A DNA stretch of 6,579 nt, taken from Cellvibrionales bacterium UBA1854 (lineage in GTDB: Bacteria; Pseudomonadota; Gammaproteobacteria; Pseudomonadales; Porticoccaceae). This document shows positions 1 to 6,062 of this stretch, one piece after another (positions within the stretch are counted from its first letter, which is position 1; each line of letters starts with the position of its first letter). A model generated the notes under the pieces. The model saw only the letters and a program-made list of their open reading frames with translations. It did no database searches and was not told the DNA's origin. Both the position numbers and the translations under genes were made by a program. The DNA lies in assembly GCA_002338445.1 (NCBI GenBank), contig DDII01000008.1, forward strand, positions 1 to 6,579, read 5' to 3'.

Positions 1-87
1 AGGCCGAAATCCACTATTGAAAATTTTAACCGCTAATCGAAAGGAGTCATTAATAAGCTCCGTTTCAGAAATAAACTTTTTTTTCAT
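1..87 (-). CDS. Phosphoribosyltransferase paralogue, N-terminal 29 codons only (runs off left edge)
   Basis: Reading the minus strand from an ATG at 87-85 gives an open frame of exactly 29 codons to the window edge. The peptide begins MKKKF and contains DSFRL, then KI, then F-R-P. It aligns with the N-terminus of the complete phosphoribosyltransferase at 210-764 (DSFRL, KI, F-K-P at the same spacing) with a single one-residue gap. It is therefore very likely a second member of the same family, transcribed divergently. The catalytic parts (WRGG loop, PRPP-binding motif) lie outside the window, so activity cannot be judged. Only a weak Shine-Dalgarno (GGA about 8-10 nt upstream) is visible. Codons 2-4 form an A8 run (77-84 on the plus strand is T8). 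Homology is seen directly; the substrate (a purine base) is inferred from the family. Confidence 0.85.
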   Translation of the reverse strand, partial: MKKKFISETELINDSFRLAVKIFNSGFRP

Positions 88-147
88 AATATTTCCAAGA
101 ATAATTATCGAGTTATCAGGTACCATACTAATTAGTTAGATTGAATC

Positions 148-178
148 AACTTCATGCAATTTATTTATTGCATAAGTT
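148..178. promoter_or_regulatory. Inverted repeat, candidate operator or 5'-UTR hairpin
   Basis: ATGCAAT (154-160) and ATTGCAT (167-173) are perfect 7-bp arms around a 6-nt TTATTT spacer. If C153 is bulged, AACTT (148-152) also pairs with AAGTT (174-178), extending the stem to 12 bp. It ends 31 nt before the ATG at 210. If the -10 is near 181-186, the repeat would cover the -35/spacer region, where a repressor or activator dimer could bind. It could instead form a hairpin if transcription starts upstream. There is no T-tract and little GC, so it is not a terminator. The symmetry is seen directly; the function is inference. Confidence 0.5.
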
Positions 179-197
179 ATTAAAATTAAGTCAGGAC

Positions 198-205
198 AAG
201 AAGGA
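198..205 (+). promoter_or_regulatory. Ribosome binding site that decides the phosphoribosyltransferase start
   Basis: AAGAAGGA lies 4 nt before the ATG at 210-212. The only upstream in-frame alternative start is a TTG at 141. It has no comparable Shine-Dalgarno, and its extension would read through the inverted repeat at 148-178. The ATG at 210 also aligns with the ATG start of the divergent paralogue at 87. Confidence 0.75.
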
Positions 206-209
206 TACA

Positions 210-764
210 ATGGCTGAGAAATTATTTCTTGATGCAGAAGAACTGTTGCTAGATTCTTTTCGCTTAGGCGCTAAAATAGTACAAGATAACTTTAAACCAA
301 CATACATCATCGCAATATGGAGAGGTGGGACACCTATTGGGGTCGCAGTGCAAGAAATGCTTCATTACCATAGCTGTCAGAGCGATCATATTGCAATAAG
401 GACTTCTTCTTATTCTGGAATTGATAATCAGGACTCCAAAATTAACATTCATGGATTGAATTATCTAATTAAAAAAATTACTGCTGAAGACAAACTTCTT
501 ATCGTCGATGATGTTTTTGATACGGGGTTGACAATCGCAAGTGTTATCGATCATCTCAAAGTAAGGGCAAGACTGAACACACCAACTGATATTCGTGTTG
601 CCGTCCCCTACTTCAAACCAGACAGAAATCAGAGCAAGATTACCCCAGACTACTTCATTCATACCACCAAAAATTGGTTGAAGTATCCTCATTCGCTGGA
701 AGGGCTAACTGAGACAGAAATAAAAGAGCATCGACCAGAACTCTATACAATACTGAATACATAA
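210..764 (+). CDS. Purine-type phosphoribosyltransferase (Hpt-like, COG2236-like)
   Basis: This 184-aa type I phosphoribosyltransferase would transfer the ribose-5-phosphate of PRPP to a base, probably an oxopurine such as hypoxanthine, xanthine or guanine, in the cytoplasm. Visible signatures are WRGG at residues 37-40 (pyrophosphate loop), a flexible-loop segment with RTSSY around 64-68, and the PRPP-binding motif LLIVDDVFDTGLT at 96-108, with adjacent acidic residues D100-D101 and the D-T-G-x-T phosphate loop. The C-terminal TTKNWLKYP (152-160) corresponds to the W-x-x-[FY]-P region of this family. No signal peptide or membrane segment is seen. The start is set by the Shine-Dalgarno at 198-205. 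It is the complete member of a head-to-head pair with the gene at 1-87. No clear terminator follows the stop. Membership of the superfamily is certain; base specificity is not readable from the sequence, and a non-purine role remains possible. Confidence 0.9.
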   Translation: MAEKLFLDAEELLLDSFRLGAKIVQDNFKPTYIIAIWRGGTPIGVAVQEMLHYHSCQSDHIAIRTSSYSGIDNQDSKINIHGLNYLIKKITAEDKLLIVDDVFDTGLTIASVIDHLKVRARLNTPTDIRVAVPYFKPDRNQSKITPDYFIHTTKNWLKYPHSLEGLTETEIKEHRPELYTILNT

Positions 765-943
765 GCGAAAAAATATTGCTCAGACAATCTGTCAGTAGAA
801 TAGTTTATATCACTAGAATGGTGCGTTTAATTTTTTATTTGCACGATAAAAGAGCAATTTAAAACCATAAACCCTCAATTTCAGTTATAGAGAAGGGTGG
901 CTCAAAGGAAAATGCACGAAACATTGGCTACGCTCAAGGGCCT

Positions 944-961
944 CAATTTTTTTAAAAATTG
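944..961. promoter_or_regulatory. AT-only inverted repeat upstream of the TonB receptor
   Basis: CAATTTTT (944-951) and AAAAATTG (954-961) are perfect 8-bp arms separated by TT. The element shares base G961 with the next palindrome. The stem is nearly all A:T, so as an RNA hairpin it would be weak. A DNA-binding site or bent A-tract is at least as likely. Symmetry is seen directly; role is unknown. Confidence 0.4.
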
Positions 962-975
962 GCATAAAATATGCC
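961..975. promoter_or_regulatory. Palindrome GGCATA-AAA-TATGCC, candidate operator
   Basis: Perfect 6-bp arms surround a 3-nt spacer, 69 nt before the receptor ATG. The short spacer and arm size fit a dimeric repressor half-site pair. TAAAAT at 965-970 inside it resembles a -10 box, in which case a bound protein would block the promoter. I do not recognise it as a known operator such as a Fur box. Function is inference. Confidence 0.4.
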
Positions 976-1031
976 TTAATCTAACACTTTTTTTGCATTA
1001 AAACAATTGGGTCGTTTTGACACAACATATT

Positions 1032-1037
1032 GAGGGG
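1032..1037 (+). promoter_or_regulatory. Ribosome binding site that decides the TonB receptor start
   Basis: GAGGGG lies 7 nt before the ATG at 1045, an almost ideal Shine-Dalgarno. A TTG at 1030 is in frame but overlaps this site, and would add five residues (L-R-G-P-T) ahead of a good signal peptide, so the ATG at 1045 is chosen. Confidence 0.8.
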
Positions 1038-1044
1038 ACCAACT

Positions 1045-3498
1045 ATGAATTTATGTTTGAATAAATATTTCACACTTACGACGGTTGTCATTACTTTTTT
1101 ATCTAGCGCATCAACTACGGTTTTAGGCGACGTGACACTTGAAGAGATTATCGTGGTTGCGGAAAAACGTAATGAGAGTCTCCAAGATGTGTCACAAGCC
1201 GTTACCGCGATTGGCGGCAATGAGCTTGATACAAAAAACATTACCTCAATAATAGGTTTGAGCGCAGTGGCTCCTGGACTAACAGTAGCAAAAAATGAAG
1301 GCTATAAGACCGTTATTTCCATCAGAGGCGTCGGTAACGAGACCAATCAAAACGCAATTGCTGCCCCATCCGTCGCGTTCCACATGGATGGTATCTTTAT
1401 CGCCTCGCCATTCTCATTACAAACCGATTTTATAGATTTAGAACGCATAGAGGTTTTGCGAGGACCGCAAGGTACTCTCTTTGGACAGAATTCGACCGGA
1501 GGAGCAATCAATATAATCAGTAAAGCACCAACAACGGATACGTTCGAGGGTAAGTCAGATTTTACCTTGGGCACGGAATACGGATATTCGAAATTCCGGA
1601 CTACACTTAACATTCCTGTATCGGACTCAGTCGCCACTAGAACATCAATATCTCTAACAAAGCATGATGGCTTCTCCCAAAATATTTTTAATGGCCAAGA
1701 CCTTGACGATGCCGATAATCTGAGCTTCAGAACAGACTGGATTTTTGAAGTAGGGGATTCCTCGACAGTTCGGTTATTCGCTCAGCGTTTTGAAGCAGAT
1801 AGCAACGGAGCAGCAATTAAAGGCTTGTATGATATTACACCAGGTGAGCGAAACCTTTCGCAAAATACGCTGTCAGCCTACGAGTTAGAGTCAACAATTT
1901 TTGGAGCAATAGCAGAGCTGAATCTAGATCTTGGTTCCCTAAAAGTACTCGCTAGTTCGCAAAAAGACGACATTTTCGTAATCCGCGATAATGATCGACA
2001 TAACCAATTTCATGATAGCGCCTCTATGGCCCCTGGAGCTCCCTTCCTCGTGGGCGTAGAATTCAACCCGGAGACTTCTGTTGTGGAAACCAAGACTTTG
2101 GAAGTAAACCTGATTTCTAACGAATCCCTCGGCGGTAAGCTAGACTGGATTGTTGGTGCCTTTTTCATGGATCATGAGATTGAAAATCATATTCGAGAGT
2201 TTTTAGACGATAACTATAACGGAAAGTATGATGGCACCTTTAGTGACCGATTCTTTAATACCAGATATCCTAATACTTCGCCGGCTACGATGCTAGAGGA
2301 CGGTATAACCGCGCCGCAAATCCCAAATGAATGGGGATTTATGTCAGATGCATATCCTACTAGGGAGTCATATTCGGTTTATGCTCAAACTACGTATAAT
2401 TCCTCAGACACATTCCGTCTTATAACCGGACTCAGGTATACAGATGACAGCGTTGAAGCCTGTAACCAAAATTTCTTTGCAGATGCCTGTGATAATATAT
2501 CTAGCACATCTACCGAAACTACTGGAAAGATTGCTGCAGAAGTTGATGTGAGTGCGAATACTATGGTCTACGCTTCCTTTACTAAAGGCTTTAAACCGGG
2601 GGGAAGTAACCTTACTTATGGTTTCACAGAGGCTGAGGACGCTAGTTCTGGTTTCGCGATCGTTCCCCCGATGGTGTTCCCCGCATTCGATAGCGAATCA
2701 ATAACCTCTCTTGAGTTCGGACTGAAAACAGAGGTTTTTGATGGAAGACTGAGAGCTAATGCAGCAGCGTTCTTTTACAACTATGAGAACCTCCAGTTTC
2801 AAGCGACTGACCCAGATGTTTTTCGCGGCGGTGTAGCTAACATTCCTGAAGCGGAAATGAGTGGTTTAGAATTGGAACTTGCTGGATTACTTACCGACAG
2901 TCTGACTCTTGATATGAGACTATCTTTCTTAGATTCGGAAGTAACATCTCAGTATGAAGCTCTAGACAACGCGACAGCCAACTCGACGCTACCCGGATCT
3001 GCATTTGCTGATGGTTCTGCGTCCTGCCTAACGGGTGCTGCAGATTCGCCAATTCCCTTTGTCGCTAATGTTCGAGCAGCCCAGGGCTATTTAGGATTTT
3101 GCTATGAGGACTATCGTTATAATACTCGACAGGATATAGACGGAAATCAGCTCGCAAAGAGTCCCGAGTTTACCGCTGACATAAGCCTTCGCTTTGAGAA
3201 GCCCCTTGAATCAGGTCACTTATTTAGAGGGTCATTATCATTCCTGCATCGTGGAGACTTTCAACAGCGAGTTATAAATAACTCTGGGCTGGACACAATT
3301 GATTCATATGAAATCTTGAACCTCACCGCGAGTATTGATATGGCAAATAGCGGCTTGAGCTTTGATTTAATGATAATGAATGCAACGGACGAACATGGAG
3401 TCAATTCAAGTATGACAGACGTGTTTGGGGTTAATGCGACTGGGTTAGAGCTCATCCCCCCCCGACAAATATTGGGACGTGTTGGATATGACTTCTAA
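1045..3498 (+). CDS. TonB-dependent outer-membrane receptor
   Basis: This 817-aa protein is an outer-membrane active transporter driven by TonB-ExbB-ExbD. Residues 1-28 are a signal peptide (hydrophobic 10-27, likely cleavage after V-L-G). A TonB-box-like LEEIIVVAEKR is at 32-42. The plug domain runs from about 44 to 160 and ends in the hallmark EVLRGPQGTLFGQNSTGGAINII (136-158). The rest is a beta-barrel ending in the aromatic signature GYDF, whose terminal Phe is the usual assembly signal. There is no N-terminal secretin/STN domain, so it is not a sigma/anti-sigma signalling receptor. Predicted loops carry cysteine pairs (C473/C482 and C661/C686) and a calcium-loop-like motif at 388-396. 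Length is normal and no frameshift is seen. It converges on the purine deaminase operon with a 45-bp gap. The ligand cannot be read from sequence; purine uptake is suggested only by neighbours, and iron-chelate or other ligands remain possible. Confidence 0.95.
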   Translation: MNLCLNKYFTLTTVVITFLSSASTTVLGDVTLEEIIVVAEKRNESLQDVSQAVTAIGGNELDTKNITSIIGLSAVAPGLTVAKNEGYKTVISIRGVGNETNQNAIAAPSVAFHMDGIFIASPFSLQTDFIDLERIEVLRGPQGTLFGQNSTGGAINIISKAPTTDTFEGKSDFTLGTEYGYSKFRTTLNIPVSDSVATRTSISLTKHDGFSQNIFNGQDLDDADNLSFRTDWIFEVGDSSTVRLFAQRFEADSNGAAIKGLYDITPGERNLSQNTLSAYELESTIFGAIAELNLDLGSLKVLASSQKDDIFVIRDNDRHNQFHDSASMAPGAPFLVGVEFNPETSVVETKTLEVNLISNESLGGKLDWIVGAFFMDHEIENHIREFLDDNYNGKYDGTFSDRFFNTRYPNTSPATMLEDGITAPQIPNEWGFMSDAYPTRESYSVYAQTTYNSSDTFRLITGLRYTDDSVEACNQNFFADACDNISSTSTETTGKIAAEVDVSANTMVYASFTKGFKPGGSNLTYGFTEAEDASSGFAIVPPMVFPAFDSESITSLEFGLKTEVFDGRLRANAAAFFYNYENLQFQATDPDVFRGGVANIPEAEMSGLELELAGLLTDSLTLDMRLSFLDSEVTSQYEALDNATANSTLPGSAFADGSASCLTGAADSPIPFVANVRAAQGYLGFCYEDYRYNTRQDIDGNQLAKSPEFTADISLRFEKPLESGHLFRGSLSFLHRGDFQQRVINNSGLDTIDSYEILNLTASIDMANSGLSFDLMIMNATDEHGVNSSMTDVFGVNATGLELIPPRQILGRVGYDF
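3456..3463 (+). repeat. C8 homopolymer in the last codons of the TonB receptor
   Basis: Eight consecutive C residues lie in the codons for I-P-P-R, about 12 codons before the stop. Loss or gain of one C would replace the final beta-strand and its terminal Phe. The tract is seen directly; a slippage role is speculation. Confidence 0.6.
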
Positions 3499-3543
3499 CA
3501 CTTCAGGTCAGCAAACCTAACACGGTTAAAAAGGATGAGACAA

Positions 3544-4932
3544 CTACCCAAGGTTAGATAAAGACATGTGACTTTGTCGCAAACGCTTTGCATTGTCGTT
3601 GTGTGAATGTAAGAGGTCAGGAAGATCAACTCCGGGTATAGTACCTTTTTCGACAATCCATTTACCCTGAACCATCACATAACTAGCCTTGTGCGCCCCA
3701 CACAATATCAGTGCGGCGATGGGATCGTCAAAGCCAGAAAAGCGTGGCTCATCCAAACTAAACAGTGCCAGATCTGCTTGCGCCCCAACTGCAATTGTCC
3801 CAATGTCGGACCTACCTAAGCATGCAGCCGCTCCGCTCGTAGCCCAACGAAGAGCATCTAAATGCGAAACTTTCCTCGAACCATACTTAAGGCGTTGTAA
3901 AAGAAAAGCCAGCCTCAATTCCTGAATCATATTTGAACAGTCATTCGATGCTGACCCGTCCACTCCCAAACCCATAGGACAGCCCGCGTTCTCTAGTTCA
4001 ACCACGGGACAGATGCCGGATGCTAATACCATATTAGCCGACGCACAATGGCTAATGCCAACCCGCTCCTTGCCAAGGGCCGAAATTTCGTGCTCATTAA
4101 AGTGGATTCCATGAGCTAACCATGTCCGATCCGAGAGCCAACCGACATCGGCTAAATATTCAAGAGGACTCAGTCCAAATTGTGACTGGCAGTATTCGTG
4201 CTCATCAGTAGTTTCTGCTAAATGAGTGTGAAGTCTGACTCCTTCCATTTTTGATAAAGCCGCCGTGGCTCTCATTAATTCTGACGAAACAGAAAATGGA
4301 GAACATGGCGCAAGTGAAATTTGAATCATTGCACCGTCATCTGAACAATGGTAATTTTTTATTAAACGCGCGCTGTCATCTAAAATAGTCTGATCATCTT
4401 GTACAATAGAGTTTGGTGGAAGACCCCCTTGAGACTCTCCCAGACTCATAGAGCCTCTTGTTAATACCGCCCTTATTCCCAGATTATTTGCCTCCTCAAT
4501 CTGAATATCAATTGCATCAGTCAAGCTGTCGGAGAATACGTAATGATGATCAACGGTTGTTGTACAACCAGACAAAAGAAGCTCAACCATGGCAAGTCGA
4601 CTCGATATGGAAATATCACAGGGCCTGAGGTTTGCCCAGACTGGATAAAGGGTTAATAACCAAGAGAACAGTTCCTGATTAAGACTCCTTGAAAATGCTC
4701 TGGTTAAGGTCTGGTAAAAGTGGTGATGGGTATTAATCAAGCCTGGTATCAAAACTAAGCGTGACGCATCAAAGATGGCATCCACGTTTGTAGCTGGAGA
4801 GCTGCCAGCTGTTACTAGCTCGACAATTTTACCTCCTACAACGACAACACCACCCTTACAGTCAAACTCGGAGAGCACAGCGATTGGGTTCTTAATCCAC
4901 AGGCGTTGCGGAGGTAGTTTTTCTAGTATCAA
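3544..4932 (-). CDS. Amidohydrolase, probable 8-oxoguanine (or guanine) deaminase
   Basis: This 462-aa cytoplasmic member of the amidohydrolase superfamily (cytosine deaminase/AtzA-like branch) would hydrolyse an exocyclic amine of a purine: 8-oxoguanine to urate plus ammonia, or guanine to xanthine. The mononuclear metal site is complete: H69-x-H71 in NTHHHFYQTLTRA, H237 in HTHLAE with E240 as proton shuttle, H274 in LAHGIHF, and D325 in GVDGSASND. The pattern, including NTHHHFYQTLTRA, LTRGSMSLGE, LAPCSPFSV and LGRSDIG, closely resembles the Pseudomonas aeruginosa Pa0142-type 8-oxoguanine deaminase as I remember it. The start is a TTG overlapping the upstream TGA (TTGA, 4929-4932), with GAGGG (plus-strand 4942-4946) 9 nt upstream. 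No closer ATG fits the family N-terminus. It is the last gene of the visible operon and is probably translationally coupled to the binding lipoprotein. Related triazine or pterin deaminases are alternatives. Confidence 0.88.
   Translation of the reverse strand: MILEKLPPQRLWIKNPIAVLSEFDCKGGVVVVGGKIVELVTAGSSPATNVDAIFDASRLVLIPGLINTHHHFYQTLTRAFSRSLNQELFSWLLTLYPVWANLRPCDISISSRLAMVELLLSGCTTTVDHHYVFSDSLTDAIDIQIEEANNLGIRAVLTRGSMSLGESQGGLPPNSIVQDDQTILDDSARLIKNYHCSDDGAMIQISLAPCSPFSVSSELMRATAALSKMEGVRLHTHLAETTDEHEYCQSQFGLSPLEYLADVGWLSDRTWLAHGIHFNEHEISALGKERVGISHCASANMVLASGICPVVELENAGCPMGLGVDGSASNDCSNMIQELRLAFLLQRLKYGSRKVSHLDALRWATSGAAACLGRSDIGTIAVGAQADLALFSLDEPRFSGFDDPIAALILCGAHKASYVMVQGKWIVEKGTIPGVDLPDLLHSHNDNAKRLRQSHMSLSNLG
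4929..4932 (-). promoter_or_regulatory. Stop/start overlap (TTGA) between binding lipoprotein and deaminase
   Basis: On the minus strand the bases read TTGA: TTG starts the deaminase and TGA ends the lipoprotein gene. This is the TTG version of the common ATGA coupling junction and implies that translation of the deaminase depends on ribosomes finishing the lipoprotein. Confidence 0.65.
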
Positions 4933-6047
4933 GGCAGATTACCCTCGATGCCTTTTACATACCAGTTAAATTCTAATAGTTCCTCATCTGTCATGACTGT
5001 GTTCGCGGGAACACGTAGCTCATTCGCCTGGTCATAAATTGGCCCCATAAAGGGGTGGATGTTTCCATCAATTATTGCTGCTTTTATTTCAGCAACCTTA
5101 TCCACCACCCTATCAGGGACATCCGTGTGCATTTCAGATAAACCTACCACACCAGAGGATAATCCGGGCCAGACATCCTCGGAAAACCAAGTGCCATTTA
5201 TCACAGCAAGTGTCTTCTCAACATAAAGAGGCCCCCAATCATGAACGACAGCCGTTAAGTGGGCACTTTCTCCATACACGGACATATCTGAATTATACCC
5301 AATGGCATATACTCCATTTGAATCAGCCGCAGCTATAGGACCAGCAGAATCAGTGTGCTGTGTTATCACATCTGCTCCTTGAATAATCATTGTTTCTGCG
5401 GCTTCACGCTCTCGAGCAGGATCATACCAAGTTGAAACCCAAACAACTTTTACCTTCACCTTTGGATTTACTGATTGCGCACCTAAAGTGAATGCATTAA
5501 TAGCACGAATGACCTCAGGGATTGGGAAGGAGGCCACATAACCTAGGGTATTTGTTTTTGTCATGGCACCTGCAACCATTCCTCCGAGATAGCGACCCTC
5601 ATATGCTCGATCGAAATAAGTGCCTACATTGGCAGCTCTTTTGTATCCCGTTGCATGTTCAAAAATCACATCTGGATATCGCTTAGCAACGGCAAGTACT
5701 GGATTCATATATCCAAAAGACGTCGCAAAGATAAGCTTGTTACCAGACCGAGCAAGCTGATTTATAACACGTTCAGAATCAGCTCCCTCGGCCACACTCT
5801 CAATAAATGTGGTTTTTACCTTGTCATTCAGTATGCTCTCTAAATGAAGACGCCCTTTGTCATGAGCATAGGTCCACCCTGCATCTCCCCTCGGACCAAC
5901 ATAAACAAATGCGACCTTTAAAGGGGCAGTATCTTCGCCAGGTGGAGTATCATCGACTAGGTCTGGCGAGGTACCTCCGCCGCATGCCTGTAACAGCATC
6001 AGTAACACAATGATGAATGAAAAATTTCGATCCAAGATGAATAACAT
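4929..6047 (-). CDS. BMP-family ABC transporter substrate-binding lipoprotein (purine/nucleoside type)
   Basis: This 372-aa protein is the periplasmic binding component of an ABC importer. A lipoprotein signal peptide is clear: positively charged after residue 6, hydrophobic 10-20, lipobox LLQAC with the acylated cysteine at 22. A Pro/Asp-rich linker follows (about 23-42). The BMP domain (BmpA/Med, PF02608 type) starts with VAFVYVGPRGDAGWTYAHDKG (45-65), followed by FATSFGY (107-113), YEGRYLGGMVAG (149-160), GYVASFPIPEVIRAINAF (169-186), and W-Y-D-P-A-R-E-R-E (207-215). Known BMP proteins bind nucleosides or related purines; the downstream deaminase points to a purine. A Shine-Dalgarno GGGGA (plus-strand 6054-6058) is 6 nt before the ATG. 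The gene lies 15 bp after the permease and overlaps the deaminase start by 4 bases, so it is in one operon with both. Mature location is the outer face of the inner membrane (no Asp at +2). The exact ligand is inferred. Confidence 0.93.
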   Translation of the reverse strand: MLFILDRNFSFIIVLLMLLQACGGGTSPDLVDDTPPGEDTAPLKVAFVYVGPRGDAGWTYAHDKGRLHLESILNDKVKTTFIESVAEGADSERVINQLARSGNKLIFATSFGYMNPVLAVAKRYPDVIFEHATGYKRAANVGTYFDRAYEGRYLGGMVAGAMTKTNTLGYVASFPIPEVIRAINAFTLGAQSVNPKVKVKVVWVSTWYDPAREREAAETMIIQGADVITQHTDSAGPIAAADSNGVYAIGYNSDMSVYGESAHLTAVVHDWGPLYVEKTLAVINGTWFSEDVWPGLSSGVVGLSEMHTDVPDRVVDKVAEIKAAIIDGNIHPFMGPIYDQANELRVPANTVMTDEELLEFNWYVKGIEGNLP

Positions 6048-6062
6048 TTAGAATCCCCGTTG

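Larger units (their letters stand above)
88..209. promoter_or_regulatory. Divergent intergenic control region between the two phosphoribosyltransferase genes
   Basis: These 122 bp separate the start codons of the head-to-head pair and should hold both promoters. The region is AT-rich and full of symmetry: a perfect 10-bp palindrome ACTAATTAGT at 127-136, GATT-G-AATC at 139-147, and the larger inverted repeat at 148-178. A possible minus-strand promoter is TTGATT (plus-strand 144-149) with a 16-nt spacer to TATGGT (plus-strand 122-127), each box matching the sigma70 consensus at four of six bases. On the plus strand TAAAAT at 181-186 could be a -10 box, but no good -35 precedes it. The promoter boxes are weak guesses; that this is a shared control region follows from gene orientation. 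Confidence 0.5.
765..1044. other. 280-bp AT-rich intergenic region upstream of the TonB receptor
   Basis: No convincing gene is present. The stretch starts with only small stems after the phosphoribosyltransferase stop (for example GACA-ATC-TGTC at 784-794, with no following T-tract), so it has no obvious rho-independent terminator. The distal half holds two abutting inverted repeats (944-961, 961-975) and a T7 run at 988-994, followed by the receptor's ribosome binding site. I could not identify a confident -35/-10 pair. TTGGCA (959-964) with TAACAC (982-987), spacer 17, is the best spaced but has a poor -10 box. The length suggests the receptor has its own regulated promoter and is not co-transcribed with the phosphoribosyltransferase. 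Confidence 0.6.

Noticed and set aside
141..209. Upstream TTG start extending the phosphoribosyltransferase by 23 residues
   Set aside because: It has no Shine-Dalgarno, it would run through the inverted repeat at 148-178, and the ATG at 210 has a strong site and matches the start of the paralogue.
837..859. TTGC...GCAA inverted repeat in the intergenic region
   Set aside because: Arms are only 4 bp with an 11-nt spacer, expected by chance.
944..994. Rho-independent terminator for the upstream phosphoribosyltransferase gene
   Set aside because: The first stem is nearly all A:T, and the T7 run at 988-994 is 12 nt beyond the second stem, so neither has the GC stem plus immediate T-tract layout.
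993..999. TTGCATT as a second copy of the half-site ATTGCAT from 167-173
   Set aside because: Only six bases are shared and there is no partner arm, so it is not enough to call a shared operator.
912..1001. A 29-codon open frame (ATG at 912, stop at 999-1001) before the TonB receptor
   Set aside because: Its AAGGA is only about 2 nt from the ATG, it overlaps both palindromes, and the peptide resembles nothing I know. A leader peptide cannot be excluded but has no support.
3689..3925. Plus-strand open frame inside the deaminase gene, with similar ones near 4775, 5075, 5655, 5807 and 6188
   Set aside because: They lie antisense to well-supported genes, have no ribosome sites of note and no recognisable protein features.
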